A stretch of 32,712 nt of DNA from RUG14219 sp045538535 (lineage in GTDB: Bacteria; Cyanobacteriota; Vampirovibrionia; Gastranaerophilales; Gastranaerophilaceae), in NCBI GenBank assembly GCA_045538535.1, contig JAZSRN010000068.1, forward strand, positions 1 through 32,712, in the 5' to 3' direction. A model generated the notes under the pieces. That model had not been told where the DNA came from. It did not search any database and saw only the letters and a program-made list of their open reading frames with translations. Position 1 is the first letter of the stretch. Each line of letters begins with the position of its first letter. The translations under genes were made by a program, and so were the position numbers. Below, piece after piece: positions 8,187 through 16,790 of this stretch.

Positions 8187-8227
8187 AAGTAATCGCATGT
8201 AACACTATATTAAGTAAGTAATCACAT
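8187..8227. promoter_or_regulatory. Direct repeat in the divergent promoter region (possible operator)
   Basis: AAGTAATCGCAT (8187-8198) and AAGTAATCACAT (8216-8227) match at 11 of 12 positions. They are 29 bp apart start to start, between the divergent GT operon and the XRE regulator gene. The placement suits an autoregulator site, but the binding protein is inferred only from proximity. Confidence 0.4.
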
Positions 8228-8289
8228 TATAGGTTTAATTGAATATAAAAATAGCTTATTCTGTTTTATATAGGAGAACGTTATATCAA

Positions 8290-8631
8290 GTGTTTTTTGA
8301 TGATAAAAAATTTTTAGGTTCAAAAATTCAGACTTATCGACGCCAAAAAGGTTTGACTCAATTTCAATTGGCTGAAAAGATAGGTCTGAGTGAAAAGCAT
8401 ATAAGTAAAATTGAGTCCGGTATTCATCAACCGTCTATTACCGTTTTTTTTAAGCTTATACACGCTTTAGAGATAAGTTTAGATGAATTTGGCATAAATA
8501 TCGCAGAGGAAAAACAATCAATCAAATACAATGTTTTAAAGTTGATTTATGACATGAATGATAGAGAGTTAGCGTTTTTGTTTCCTATATTGAAAGTTTT
8601 AAAAGATAATTTTGAAAAAAATAAGTTGTAA
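8290..8631 (+). CDS. XRE-family HTH transcriptional regulator
   Basis: A small regulator whose Cro/C1 helix-turn-helix is at the N-terminus: 'LGSKIQTYRRQKGLTQFQLA', then 'EKIGLSEKHISKIESGIHQP' and 'SITVFFKLIHALEISLDEF'. A C-terminal helical tail of about 45 residues ('YDMNDRELAFLFPILKVLKD') may dimerise. I take GTG 8290 as start (113 aa) because AGGAG lies upstream at 8272-8276, though 13 nt is a long spacer. A TTG at 8239 would add 17 residues with a weaker SD. The gene is divergent from the GT9-GT4-LuxR operon and 65 bp upstream of a membrane glycosyltransferase-like gene, so it may control either. No signal-binding domain is visible. Confidence 0.87.
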   Translation: MFFDDKKFLGSKIQTYRRQKGLTQFQLAEKIGLSEKHISKIESGIHQPSITVFFKLIHALEISLDEFGINIAEEKQSIKYNVLKLIYDMNDRELAFLFPILKVLKDNFEKNKL

Positions 8632-8696
8632 ATTCGGTTGTACTTTTCTGTTTTTTTGATAAACTCAAGTTATAGAGGAGTTGGGGATATAAGGAT

Positions 8697-10889
8697 ATGT
8701 TGTTGTTTATAATTTCATTTTTGTTGGTTTTTGGTGCCTCATATTTAATTGCAAGTTGTTTAAATAAAGAAAAAAATATACTCGGGTTACTTTATATTTT
8801 TATTTTGAGTTTTGCAAATATTGTATTTACGTTTGAATTGCTCTCTTTATTTTCAGCAATCACACAAGCCGGGATTTTAGCCATTAACTCCATAGCTTTG
8901 GCTCTATCAATAATTATTTGGAAAAAACAAAATTGTCCGATATGGAATATCAATCCAAAACCATTTTTTAAAAAAGTATGGCTGGCATGTTTAAAAGACA
9001 AATATCTTTTTCTTTTAGGGTGTGCGTATTTGTTTTTGATTTTTGTAACGCTATTCGATGCAATTATCATTCCGGCCGTAAATCCGGATGCATCTTGTTA
9101 TCACATGCTAAGAAGTCTATTCTTTATAAGTAATCATAATTTAAATCATTTTGATATCGCAGATTATCGCGCAGTTGCAATGCCTATAAATTCTGAAATT
9201 TTATACGCTTGGATGTTGATTTTCATAAAAAAAGTAATCGGAATAGGTTTTATTTCATTTTCAGGATATGTAATATCAATTATTTGTGTAAATAAGTTTA
9301 TGGAATTATTAAAAATAGCCATTCGTCCAAGATTATGGACTATTTTTATTTTATCATCACTACCGGCAATAATGGTACAGATGACAAGTTCAGAAACGGA
9401 TATTATAATTGCGGGCTTGATTACCTCAAGTATTTTAATGTACTGGTATGCAATCAAAGGGCCCCATATCAATAAAATACCGATTTTTATGGCTGCATTA
9501 TCATACGCACTCGCCATAGGCACCAAAACCCCCGCGTTAATCGCAATACCTGCGGTAGGTGTATTTCTGTTATTTTTATCTGTTTATTATCTTAGAAAGA
9601 ATTTCTACAAACCACTCATACTTTTTATAGGATTTGGACTTATTAATTTTGTATGTTTTGCTGCGTATAACTACGTATTAAATTTTATCAGTTTTGGTTC
9701 AGTAAAGGGGCCTATAAATATGATAAAAAGTCATACCTATCAATTTGATATAAAACTTTTACCTGCAAATATTATTAAACATTTCTTTTTATTTGCGGAT
9801 TTTACAGGTTTTCGCTGGGGAGAAATTTTGGGAGATAAAATTATTGCCTTGCGTGACGGTATTATTCAAGGTTTAAATCTACCAACAATAGAGAACAATT
9901 TATTTATTAACCGAGATTCCGAAATAAACTATTCTTTAAGAGAAAGTTCAATGGGTTTTGGTATTTTAGGTATTATATTGTATTTATTTTTCGTACTAAT
10001 CAATTTGATAAAACCGCTAATTTGCAGAAACAAAAAAACTATATTTTTAAGCTTATTTGCATTAACTTTTGTTTTGAATATTGTAGCTATATCATCGTTA
10101 TTAGTTTATATGACGTATAGTACCAGATTTATGGTGTTATTTGTTGTTATATCCGCGCCAATACTTGCAATTTCATATTCTAAAAAAAGTAATCTATATA
10201 AACTAATTGTTACTATCTTTGCATTATACTATCTTATTTTTGTTGCCGGTTCACTTTGGTCAAGACCATTTTTTAGGATTATCAGATATTTTAAAACCGG
10301 TTCAACCATTAACCAAGTACGAGAGTTATCTTTTTGCTCAAAGTTAATGCCGGACCCTAATGAGAAAGCCGGATTTGTTTATTATGATTGTCAATTAAAG
10401 GAAGTTGTTTTAAATAACATAGAAAAAGGCAGTAAAATATTATATTTACCAAATCGCAGTGAAGAGCTGTTATCATTTAAAATGTTAGACTTTTATGGTT
10501 ATAAAATCGATACTGCACTTTTAGAAAAATATTCAAAAATAGATTTTTCGAAATATGATTATGTTATAACAAAAAACAATGTTCAATACGCAGATTTAAT
10601 ATTGAATTTCAAAGAAGGTATTACACCTATGTTTAATACAACAAAGGCTAAAGGTTTGCCACCTGAATATGATGTTGGTTGCATGTATTTTGGCGGCAAT
10701 TTATTCAATACAGGAAATGATTATTTTGAAAGTAACCCTCATTTTGTTAAGTGCAAAATAAATAAAGAACTTATGTTGTATAATGGCTTTGAAGATTATC
10801 AATACCTTCCGATAAAATTTAACGGACTTGATGGGATTGAAAAAAAAGATATCAACCAAGGTGCATTCGTAATTTATAAAAAGCTTTAA
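8697..10889 (+). CDS. Polytopic membrane protein, probable GT-C-type glycosyltransferase
   Basis: A 730-residue protein with at least ten hydrophobic segments across residues 1-540 and a soluble C-terminal region of about 190 residues. The first large loop contains 'NPDASCYHMLRSLFF' with Asp131, reminiscent of the acidic-motif loop of GT39/PMT-like GT-C enzymes, which use lipid-linked sugars on the periplasmic side. Charged or aromatic residues cluster near the first loop and 'GTKTPALIAIPAVGVF'. I cannot assign a CAZy family by eye. Its neighbours are the XRE gene upstream and the GT operon beyond, which fits envelope polysaccharide or lipid glycosylation. The ATG has AAGGAT immediately adjacent and GAGGAG 16 nt upstream, so SD spacing is poor. 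Its stop is only 4 bp from the convergent clpB stop. Confidence 0.75.
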   Translation: MLLFIISFLLVFGASYLIASCLNKEKNILGLLYIFILSFANIVFTFELLSLFSAITQAGILAINSIALALSIIIWKKQNCPIWNINPKPFFKKVWLACLKDKYLFLLGCAYLFLIFVTLFDAIIIPAVNPDASCYHMLRSLFFISNHNLNHFDIADYRAVAMPINSEILYAWMLIFIKKVIGIGFISFSGYVISIICVNKFMELLKIAIRPRLWTIFILSSLPAIMVQMTSSETDIIIAGLITSSILMYWYAIKGPHINKIPIFMAALSYALAIGTKTPALIAIPAVGVFLLFLSVYYLRKNFYKPLILFIGFGLINFVCFAAYNYVLNFISFGSVKGPINMIKSHTYQFDIKLLPANIIKHFFLFADFTGFRWGEILGDKIIALRDGIIQGLNLPTIENNLFINRDSEINYSLRESSMGFGILGIILYLFFVLINLIKPLICRNKKTIFLSLFALTFVLNIVAISSLLVYMTYSTRFMVLFVVISAPILAISYSKKSNLYKLIVTIFALYYLIFVAGSLWSRPFFRIIRYFKTGSTINQVRELSFCSKLMPDPNEKAGFVYYDCQLKEVVLNNIEKGSKILYLPNRSEELLSFKMLDFYGYKIDTALLEKYSKIDFSKYDYVITKNNVQYADLILNFKEGITPMFNTTKAKGLPPEYDVGCMYFGGNLFNTGNDYFESNPHFVKCKINKELMLYNGFEDYQYLPIKFNGLDGIEKKDINQGAFVIYKKL

Positions 10890-10893
10890 TTTA

Positions 10894-13503
10894 TCACTTG
10901 TTTACAATCTTGTCAAATCTAATTTCATCATCTTCAACATCAACCATTATGCTATCACCTTTTGTAAAATGAAGGCCTAAAAGTTCTTTAGATAACGGGT
11001 TCTCTACTAGTTGGCGAATAACTCTCTTAAGAGGTCTAGCGCCATAAATAGGATTAAAGCCTCTTGTTGCTAAAAACTCTTTTGCGTCATCAGAAAAATG
11101 AATATCTATTTCTTTTTCAGCAAGCAATTTTCTCAAGTAATCAGCTTGAATATCCACTATTTGTGAAAGTTGAGCAAGATTTAGACCTTTGAAGAAAATC
11201 GTTTCATCAATACGGTTTAAAAATTCCGGCTTGAATTTGGAACGCAAAACGTTCAAAACTTCATCTTTTGTCGATTCGAAATCTTTTTCACCCAAAGCCG
11301 CATTAATAGAGTTTTCCAAAATAATATCGCTTCCGATGTTGGATGTCATAATTATCAATGTGTTTTTAAAATCAACGGTTCGACCTTTACTATCGGTTAA
11401 TCTTCCGTCATCAAAAATCTGCAACATAATATTGAAAACATCTGGGTGTGCTTTTTCAATTTCATCAAAAAGCACAACGGAATAAGGCTTTCTGCGGACA
11501 GCTTCCGTTAATTGTCCACCTTCTTCATAACCAACATATCCCGGAGGCGCCCCGACAAGTCTTGCAACGTTATGTTTTTCCATATATTCGGACATATCAA
11601 TACGAATTAGAGCGTCTTCATCGTTGAACATAAATTCCGCAAGAGCTTTGGCTAATTCGGTTTTTCCAACGCCTGTTGGGCCTAAAAATAGAAATGTTCC
11701 AATCGGGCGTTTTGGGTCTTTAAGGCCGGAACGAGCACGTCTAATTGCATCGGAAACCGTTTCTACTGCTTCATCTTGACCAATCAAACGTTTATGTAGA
11801 ATATCTTCCATTGTAATTAGTTTTTGCAATTCACTTTCAATGAGTTTATTGACCGGAATTCCCGTCCATTTACTTACAACATTTGCGATGTCTTCTTCAT
11901 CAATTTCTTCTTTTAAAAATTTATTTGCAGTATGTTCTTTGTTTTGAACTAAAAGAAGCTGTTTTTGAAGTTCTAATAATTTGCCATATTTTAACTCTGC
12001 AGCAGTTTGCAAGTCTGTATTACGCTCTGCTTCCTCAATTTTATTTTTAACCGTCTCTATTTCTTCTTTTAAATCCGTTTCATCAGTAATTGAAGCTTTT
12101 TCTTCGTTCCATTGCTTTTTCATAATCTCAATTTGAGACGAAAGAGCATCAATCTCAACGGTAAGATTTTCAACCTTCTTGAAACTTTCTTCACTTGTTT
12201 CTTTTTTTAAAGCTTCACGTTCGATTTCCAGTTGAACTTTTTGTCGTTGCATAATATCAATTTCTTCCGGCATGGAATCAATTTCAATACGTAATGACGA
12301 TGCGGCCTCATCAATCAAATCAATCGCTTTATCTGGTAAAAACCTATCCGTAATATACCTATCAGACAATTTCGCGGCTTGAATTAAAGCACTATCAAGA
12401 ATTCGGACACCATGGTGCACTTCATATTTTTCCTTCAATCCTCTCAAAATACTTATTGTGTCATCAACCGAAGGTTCATCAACCAAAACTTGTTGAAATC
12501 TTCTTTCAAACGCCGGATCTTTTTCTATATATTTACGATATTCGCTAATAGTAGTCGCGCCTATTGTTCTTAACACTCCACGCGCAAGCATTGGTTTTAA
12601 GAGATTGCCCGCATCCATAGCGCCTTCACCGGCACCGGCACCGACAACCGTATGAATTTCATCAATAAACATAACTATTTCGCCGTTTGAGTCTTCGACT
12701 TCTTTTAAAACCGCTTTTAAGCGTTCTTCAAATTCACCTTTATATTTCGCTCCGGCAATCAAAGCACCCATGTCAAGCGAAATTAATTTTGAATTTTTTA
12801 AACTTTCCGGCACATCACCTCGTACAATTCTTTGCGCCAAACCCTCAACAATCGCGGTTTTACCAACTCCGGGTTCGCCAATTAGAACAGGATTGTTTTT
12901 TGTTCTACGATTCAAAACTTGAATAATTCTTCTAACTTCATCATCGCGCCCAATAACCGGATCTAATTTACCTTTACGTGCTAATTCGGTCAAATCAGTT
13001 GAATATTTTTTCAAAGCATTCATATTTTCTTCCGCATTTTTGTTGTCCACTTTTTTATTACCTCGAATTTTTTTCATTACATTTAGTACATTATTAGAAT
13101 TCACACCAAATTCTTGCAAAAGTTTTTGAATATTACTACCCTCTAATTTAGTCATGGAAAGGATTATATTTTCAACACTAATATACTCATCTTTTAATTC
13201 TTCAGATTGAATTTTCGCCAAATCTAAAAGCTTATATGTATCTGCCGACAAAAATAATTGTTGAGGATTTTGTGGGGATGAAATTGTCGGATATTGTTTA
13301 ATCGCAGTGACCAAATGAGTTGTAAAATTTTGATTTATCAACTTCAATTCTGATAAATAATCTCTTGAAATCCCGCTGTCTTTCAAGCATGCAAGCAAGA
13401 TATGTTCAGGTTGCATTTCGGGGTTTTTGTACTCACTCATTAGAGCATTAGCACTTGCTAAAATTTCTTTAGAATAATTGGTAAACTTGTTAAAATCCAA
13501 CAT
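10894..13503 (-). CDS. clpB: ATP-dependent chaperone ClpB
   Basis: A complete 869-residue Hsp100 disaggregase, which works with DnaK to solubilise aggregated proteins after heat or oxidative stress. The domain order is normal. Clp N-domain is about 1-145; AAA1 has Walker A 'GEPGVGKT' (209-216), Walker B 'VMFIDEIHT' and sensor 'GATTISEYRKYIEKD'. The long coiled-coil M-domain follows (about 400-525). AAA2 has 'GPTGVGKTELAKALAE' (near 610), 'VVLFDEIEKAHPDVF' and the C-terminal 'RGFNPIYGARPLKRVIRQ'. An SD (TGGAG) precedes the ATG. No CIRCE element (TTAGCACTC-N9-GAGTGCTAA) is visible upstream, so HrcA control of the usual kind is unlikely. Confidence 0.97.
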   Translation of the reverse strand: MLDFNKFTNYSKEILASANALMSEYKNPEMQPEHILLACLKDSGISRDYLSELKLINQNFTTHLVTAIKQYPTISSPQNPQQLFLSADTYKLLDLAKIQSEELKDEYISVENIILSMTKLEGSNIQKLLQEFGVNSNNVLNVMKKIRGNKKVDNKNAEENMNALKKYSTDLTELARKGKLDPVIGRDDEVRRIIQVLNRRTKNNPVLIGEPGVGKTAIVEGLAQRIVRGDVPESLKNSKLISLDMGALIAGAKYKGEFEERLKAVLKEVEDSNGEIVMFIDEIHTVVGAGAGEGAMDAGNLLKPMLARGVLRTIGATTISEYRKYIEKDPAFERRFQQVLVDEPSVDDTISILRGLKEKYEVHHGVRILDSALIQAAKLSDRYITDRFLPDKAIDLIDEAASSLRIEIDSMPEEIDIMQRQKVQLEIEREALKKETSEESFKKVENLTVEIDALSSQIEIMKKQWNEEKASITDETDLKEEIETVKNKIEEAERNTDLQTAAELKYGKLLELQKQLLLVQNKEHTANKFLKEEIDEEDIANVVSKWTGIPVNKLIESELQKLITMEDILHKRLIGQDEAVETVSDAIRRARSGLKDPKRPIGTFLFLGPTGVGKTELAKALAEFMFNDEDALIRIDMSEYMEKHNVARLVGAPPGYVGYEEGGQLTEAVRRKPYSVVLFDEIEKAHPDVFNIMLQIFDDGRLTDSKGRTVDFKNTLIIMTSNIGSDIILENSINAALGEKDFESTKDEVLNVLRSKFKPEFLNRIDETIFFKGLNLAQLSQIVDIQADYLRKLLAEKEIDIHFSDDAKEFLATRGFNPIYGARPLKRVIRQLVENPLSKELLGLHFTKGDSIMVDVEDDEIRFDKIVNK

Positions 13504-13562
13504 AATAACGACTCCATTTCACTGATAAGGTATTTATAAATTTTTATCCTCATCACATTATC

Positions 13563-13590
13563 ATTTTAACGTTGAATTTTAAAAAGTCAG
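13563..13590 (-). promoter_or_regulatory. Candidate clpB promoter
   Basis: Reading the minus strand, CTGACT (13590-13585), a 16-bp spacer and TAAAAT (13568-13563) lie about 60 bp before the clpB ATG. The matches are moderate (4/6 and 5/6). No heat-shock operator is seen. Confidence 0.35.
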
Positions 13591-13602
13591 ATTTTTTAAT
13601 TT

Positions 13603-13833
13603 TTAATTAATATTTCGCTTTTTTATTATTAAATCATAACCCAAGATATCACAAATGTTTTTTAGCTCTTTAAAAGTAAGATATTCTCTTTTTAATTTAG
13701 CTGAAAAGTTTGCAGGTTTAGTAGATTTGCCAGTATAAGCATTAAGTTTGTCCGACAAATCTTTTTGGAGCATATATTCTTTATTTAAAAGAAATTTTAC
13801 CAATTGAAAATCAGTCATATCATTTATAATCAT
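13603..13833 (-). CDS. Small XRE-like DNA-binding protein (76 aa)
   Basis: The sequence follows the small Cro/C1-like pattern. 'QLVKFLLNKEYMLQKDLSDK' gives helix 1 and the first HTH helix, 'LNAYTGKSTKPANFSAKLKR' gives the turn and recognition helix, and 'YLTFKELKNICDILGYDLII' closes the domain. Stand-alone proteins of this type occur in Firmicutes and gut bacteria as putative repressors. No SD precedes the ATG. A TATAAT on the minus strand ends 7 nt before it, which predicts a leaderless mRNA. The gene is divergent from the prepilin gene with overlapping promoters, so it may repress that gene and itself. The function is inferred. Confidence 0.72.
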   Translation of the reverse strand: MIINDMTDFQLVKFLLNKEYMLQKDLSDKLNAYTGKSTKPANFSAKLKREYLTFKELKNICDILGYDLIIKKRNIN

Positions 13834-13840
13834 AGTCTAA

Positions 13841-13870
13841 ATTATAATAGCTATTGACATCCCTTGTAAA
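13841..13870 (-). promoter_or_regulatory. Promoter for the XRE-like gene, predicting a leaderless mRNA
   Basis: On the minus strand TTTACA (13870-13865), an 18-bp spacer and TATAAT (13846-13841) end 7 nt before the ATG at 13833. Its -35 lies inside the spacer of the opposite-strand prepilin promoter. Confidence 0.6.
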
Positions 13871-13882
13871 ATTCGTTATAAT
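13854..13882 (+). promoter_or_regulatory. Perfect-consensus sigma70 promoter for the prepilin gene
   Basis: TTGACA (13854-13859), a 17-bp spacer and TATAAT (13877-13882) match the sigma70 consensus at all 12 positions. The start would be near 13889, leaving a 45-nt leader with SD GGAGGG (13918-13923), 10 nt before the ATG. A TCTATATAT word occurs twice in the leader and may be an operator. Confidence 0.85.
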
Positions 13883-13933
13883 AATCTATATATAAATAAA
13901 CTAGTCTATATATGTCTGGAGGGATTTATACTT

Positions 13934-14530
13934 ATGAGCAAAAAACAAAGAAAAAATAAAGGGTTTACATTGTCTGAGCTTTTAATAACTTTAGGTATTG
14001 TTAGTGTAATTGCAACATTAACAATACCTAATCTATTAACAAATATACGAGCTATTAAACTGGAAGCTTCATTTAAAAAGAGTTACAACAATTTGTCTGT
14101 AGTCTTGCAGAAAGTAAAATTTGATCAAGGTGAGACAATTTATGGGAATTATTCTTCCATAACAACCCCTTCTATTATCGAAGCAATATCGCAACAATTT
14201 ATAAAAAATGATTTTATATCAGCAAAAAATGACGGGAAGCCCGAAATCTTACCAGTTTATCGCAAATATAACAGTTCTGTGCACTATGCAAAGCAGAATT
14301 ATGATGATGGTTGGTTGATTATAAATGATTCTTTTTATATATTTGTAAACTGTGATGCTTATAAGTCAACGAATATTCAATTACTAATAGATATTAATGG
14401 TAAGCAAAAACCGAATGAAGAAGGATATGACTTGTTTGTATTTAAGCTTGACGAAGGTGATAAACTTATCCCCATGGGTTTTGCAAAACAAGCAATCAAT
14501 GACAAAGATTACTTTAAAAAACTACCATAA
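13934..14530 (+). CDS. Type IV prepilin-like protein
   Basis: A 198-residue protein with a class-III signal: basic leader 'MSKKQRKNKG', predicted PilD-type cleavage after Gly10, then 'FTLSELLITLGIVSVIATLT' with Glu at mature position 5 and a hydrophobic assembly helix. The globular part ends with 'DINGKQKPNEEGYDLFVFKL', a calcium-loop-like motif that I recall from the many minor pilin-like proteins of Gastranaerophilales. Its role could be a pilus/pseudopilus subunit or a secreted surface protein; the retraction-type ATPase gene pilT lies close by. The promoter is a perfect consensus. The stop codon abuts the recO stop on the other strand with no bases between and no terminator visible. Confidence 0.9.
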   Translation: MSKKQRKNKGFTLSELLITLGIVSVIATLTIPNLLTNIRAIKLEASFKKSYNNLSVVLQKVKFDQGETIYGNYSSITTPSIIEAISQQFIKNDFISAKNDGKPEILPVYRKYNSSVHYAKQNYDDGWLIINDSFYIFVNCDAYKSTNIQLLIDINGKQKPNEEGYDLFVFKLDEGDKLIPMGFAKQAINDKDYFKKLP

Positions 14531-15292
14531 TCACCCAACTTCAGCAATCAAATCTAGAGTTTTGAATTTTTTTGCAGAATGTTGTGTGATGTAATCTTTT
14601 AACAGATTGAAGCAAACTATACAAACTTTTTCGGTTGCTTTTTCTTCATATTCAGAAATTACATCAAATTGCGAATTTAATAATTCAGAAAGAAAATCTC
14701 TTATTTTGTGGTGCATGCCAATATGCAACCCCACTGAGTCTAAGCAGTTTTTACAAACTACACCACCTTTTTGAGAAGAAAAAAGCATGTTTTCGCTATT
14801 AATTTTACAACCACAAACAAGACAATTTTCTAGCTCAATACCAAACCCCGAAATATGCATAATTTTCATCTGGAATTTTAAAACTGCTAACATCATTTTT
14901 GTTTTATCATCGGAATTTGAAATTGCAGTTAACGCTTTATACAAAATATCATAAATTTCGGCCGAACATGGATCATCTTCTACTCCAAAATTGCTTACAA
15001 CTTCTGAAATATACATAGAATAAAAAATTTTATCCATATTTTGACGAATTTTCGAAAATGTGTTCAACGCTTCCGCTTGACAAATTTTGTCCATATTTCG
15101 TCCTTTATAGAGCATCAATTTGTTCGCAACCAAAAGTTCCATTCTGGCACCAAGTTTGCTTTTAGGTTTTTTAGCACCCTTAGCAACGCCTTTGATAAGA
15201 CCTTTGTCTCGTGAATACATTACAAGAATCTTATCGGCTTCACTTAGGTTATACGATTTTAAATTAATAGCATCGGTTACGAACGTACTCAT
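14531..15292 (-). CDS. recO: DNA repair protein RecO
   Basis: A 253-residue recombination mediator of the RecFOR pathway, which loads RecA on SSB-coated single-stranded DNA. The N-terminal OB-fold is 'TDAINLKSYNLSEADKILVM', 'YSRDKGLIKGVAKGAKKPKS' and 'GARMELL'. The helical C-domain carries a four-Cys zinc site: 'CLVCGCKINSENML', then 'GGVVCKNCLD'. Length matches the family (about 240-260). It is 4 bp downstream of pilT and almost certainly co-transcribed from the pilT promoter. It is tail-to-tail with the prepilin gene with zero spacing. Confidence 0.94.
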   Translation of the reverse strand: MSTFVTDAINLKSYNLSEADKILVMYSRDKGLIKGVAKGAKKPKSKLGARMELLVANKLMLYKGRNMDKICQAEALNTFSKIRQNMDKIFYSMYISEVVSNFGVEDDPCSAEIYDILYKALTAISNSDDKTKMMLAVLKFQMKIMHISGFGIELENCLVCGCKINSENMLFSSQKGGVVCKNCLDSVGLHIGMHHKIRDFLSELLNSQFDVISEYEEKATEKVCIVCFNLLKDYITQHSAKKFKTLDLIAEVG

Positions 15293-15296
15293 TTAA

Positions 15297-16412
15297 TTAA
15301 GAACCTTTTGACGAGCCAAATGCCCCATGGAATACGCCTCTAAACATTTGTTGCAATTCGTTTTTATTGTCTGAATAAGCCATTGCTGTCTCTTCTGAAA
15401 TATAATCCTGTTCATACAATTGATAAAGAGAGGTATTCATTGTAATCATATTGTTGAAAGAACCTTTTTTAACCAAATCGTAAATTTCTTCCAATTTATC
15501 TTTTTGAATAAAATCTTTTACTGTCGGCGTAACGACCAAAACTTCGCACGCAGGACGTCTGCCTTTTCCGTCAATAAGTGGCAAGAGCTTTTGAGAGATA
15601 GTACCTCTTAAAACGGTAGATAACTGGTTACGCACAAAGTCTCTGTCGGACGGATTGTACATATTTACAATACGATTTACAGTTTGCACTGCATCATTTG
15701 TGTGAATTGTAGCAAACACAAGGTGACCCGTTTCAGATGCTTTTAGTGCAGCGGTTACTGTCTCTTGGTCTCTGATTTCCCCAACGAAAATAACGTCTGG
15801 GTCTTGACGCAATGAATATTTTATACCATCCGGAAAAGATGGTGTATCAATCAAAATTTGACGTTGCGAAATTATACATTTTTTATTTGTAAATATAAAC
15901 TCAACCGGATCCTCAATTGTTATAACGTGTTTGGAATAATTTGTATTAATATAATCAATTAACGATGCAATTGTTGTAGATTTTCCACTACCGGTCGGCC
16001 CAGTAATCAAAACAAGCCCATTATTTAAGGTCGCAAACTGCTCAATTGATTCCGGCAAATTTAATGCAGCGATTTTAGGAATGGTATAAGGAATAATTCT
16101 TATAACCAACGCGGTTTTACCGAGTTGACGACTTAAATTAACCCTAAAACGAGAAACCCCTTTAATTTCATACGCAAAATCGAGGTCGAATACAGAATTA
16201 ACCTTGCCTTTGAAATGTGGAGGAATTAGCAAATCATAAGCATAAGCAATATCAGCTTCCGAAAGTAACGGCATATCTATTTTAACTATTTTGCCGTCTA
16301 TTCTTAATACCGGATGTTCATCAACTTGTAAATGAATATCTGAAGCGCCGATAGTTACAGCTTTTTTCAAAAAAGTAATAATGTTAAAGATAGATGCTTG
16401 TTCTTCTGCCAT
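15297..16412 (-). CDS. pilT: PilT-type twitching motility / secretion ATPase
   Basis: A hexameric cytoplasmic ATPase driving pilus retraction (or a related GspE/PilT family role). Motifs in order: N-domain 'ASDIHLQVDEHPVLRIDGKI', Walker A 'GPTGSGKST', Asp box 'ITIEDPVEF', 'QRQILIDTPSFPDGIKYSLR', Walker B 'DPDVIFVGEIRD', and His box 'ETGHLVFATIHTNDAVQTVN'. The longest frame starts at TTG 16433, but the -10 at 16437-16442 predicts a transcript beginning near 16430, inside that extension. ATG 16412 has SD GAGGAG 7 nt upstream, so the protein is 371 residues. It forms an operon with recO. Confidence 0.92.
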   Translation of the reverse strand: MAEEQASIFNIITFLKKAVTIGASDIHLQVDEHPVLRIDGKIVKIDMPLLSEADIAYAYDLLIPPHFKGKVNSVFDLDFAYEIKGVSRFRVNLSRQLGKTALVIRIIPYTIPKIAALNLPESIEQFATLNNGLVLITGPTGSGKSTTIASLIDYINTNYSKHVITIEDPVEFIFTNKKCIISQRQILIDTPSFPDGIKYSLRQDPDVIFVGEIRDQETVTAALKASETGHLVFATIHTNDAVQTVNRIVNMYNPSDRDFVRNQLSTVLRGTISQKLLPLIDGKGRRPACEVLVVTPTVKDFIQKDKLEEIYDLVKKGSFNNMITMNTSLYQLYEQDYISEETAMAYSDNKNELQQMFRGVFHGAFGSSKGS

Positions 16413-16436
16413 GTTAATCTCCTCAATATCCAACCT

Positions 16437-16465
16437 ATTGTACCATTTTTTTTAGTTTATGACAA
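16437..16465 (-). promoter_or_regulatory. Sigma70-type promoter for pilT-recO
   Basis: On the minus strand TTGTCA (16465-16460), a 17-bp spacer and TACAAT (16442-16437). The predicted start lies about 18 nt before the ATG at 16412 and excludes the TTG start at 16433. Confidence 0.7.
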
Positions 16466-16579
16466 GTTTATACGGCATTATAAAAAAAATCCGCAGTTAA
16501 AATGTTTAATTGTAACAAAAATTTTACATTAAATAAACAATCTGGCAATTTTGCTAAAACAAAATACTTTATATAAGAG

Positions 16580-16753
16580 TAAGGGAAATCTAAGATTAAC
16601 TTTAACGAAAAAATAATTGGATATTAAAAGTAAATAATCAGTTCTTGAAGTTATAAGAACAAAGATTGGAAAGAAGATTTTTTTATACTCTCTCTCTCTT
16701 AATATCCTCGTGTTTATTTAATGTTGCCAACCGAATCTTGGCAACTTTTTTTT
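16580..16753 (+). ncRNA. Candidate small RNA ending in an orphan terminator
   Basis: A strong terminator at 16723-16753 has no plus-strand gene before it: the next gene upstream (pilT) points away. A TTGCTA/TATAAG pair near 16551-16577 (15-bp spacer) is a weak promoter candidate. Between lie a GTTCTT/AAGAAC hairpin (16641-16660) and a short CT repeat near 16688-16699, and no ATG-started ORF. A non-coding RNA of about 170 nt is the simplest reading. The RNA class is unknown and the 5' end is uncertain. Confidence 0.4.
16721..16753 (+). terminator. Strong intrinsic terminator without an upstream plus-strand gene
   Basis: GTTGCCA and TGGCAAC pair around a 9-nt loop and are followed by eight T residues. 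It lies 140 bp before the TPR gene, so it does not terminate any annotated gene. Confidence 0.85.
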
Positions 16754-16790
16754 GTTAGAGCTAGGCAAACTGCATATACTGTATCCGTAA

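Noticed and set aside
9164..9526. Antisense open frame inside the GT-C-like gene (120 codons)
   Set aside because: It is a shadow of a long, well-formed membrane-protein gene on the other strand, with no SD.
13504..13602. CIRCE or other heat-shock operator before clpB
   Set aside because: No TTAGCACTC-N9-GAGTGCTAA or similar inverted repeat is present.
16413..16433. TTG start for pilT
   Set aside because: The predicted transcript starts near 16430, and ATG 16412 has a well-spaced GAGGAG.
16684..16700. CT microsatellite as a phase-variation tract
   Set aside because: It is only about six CT units, outside any coding frame, and not within a promoter spacer.
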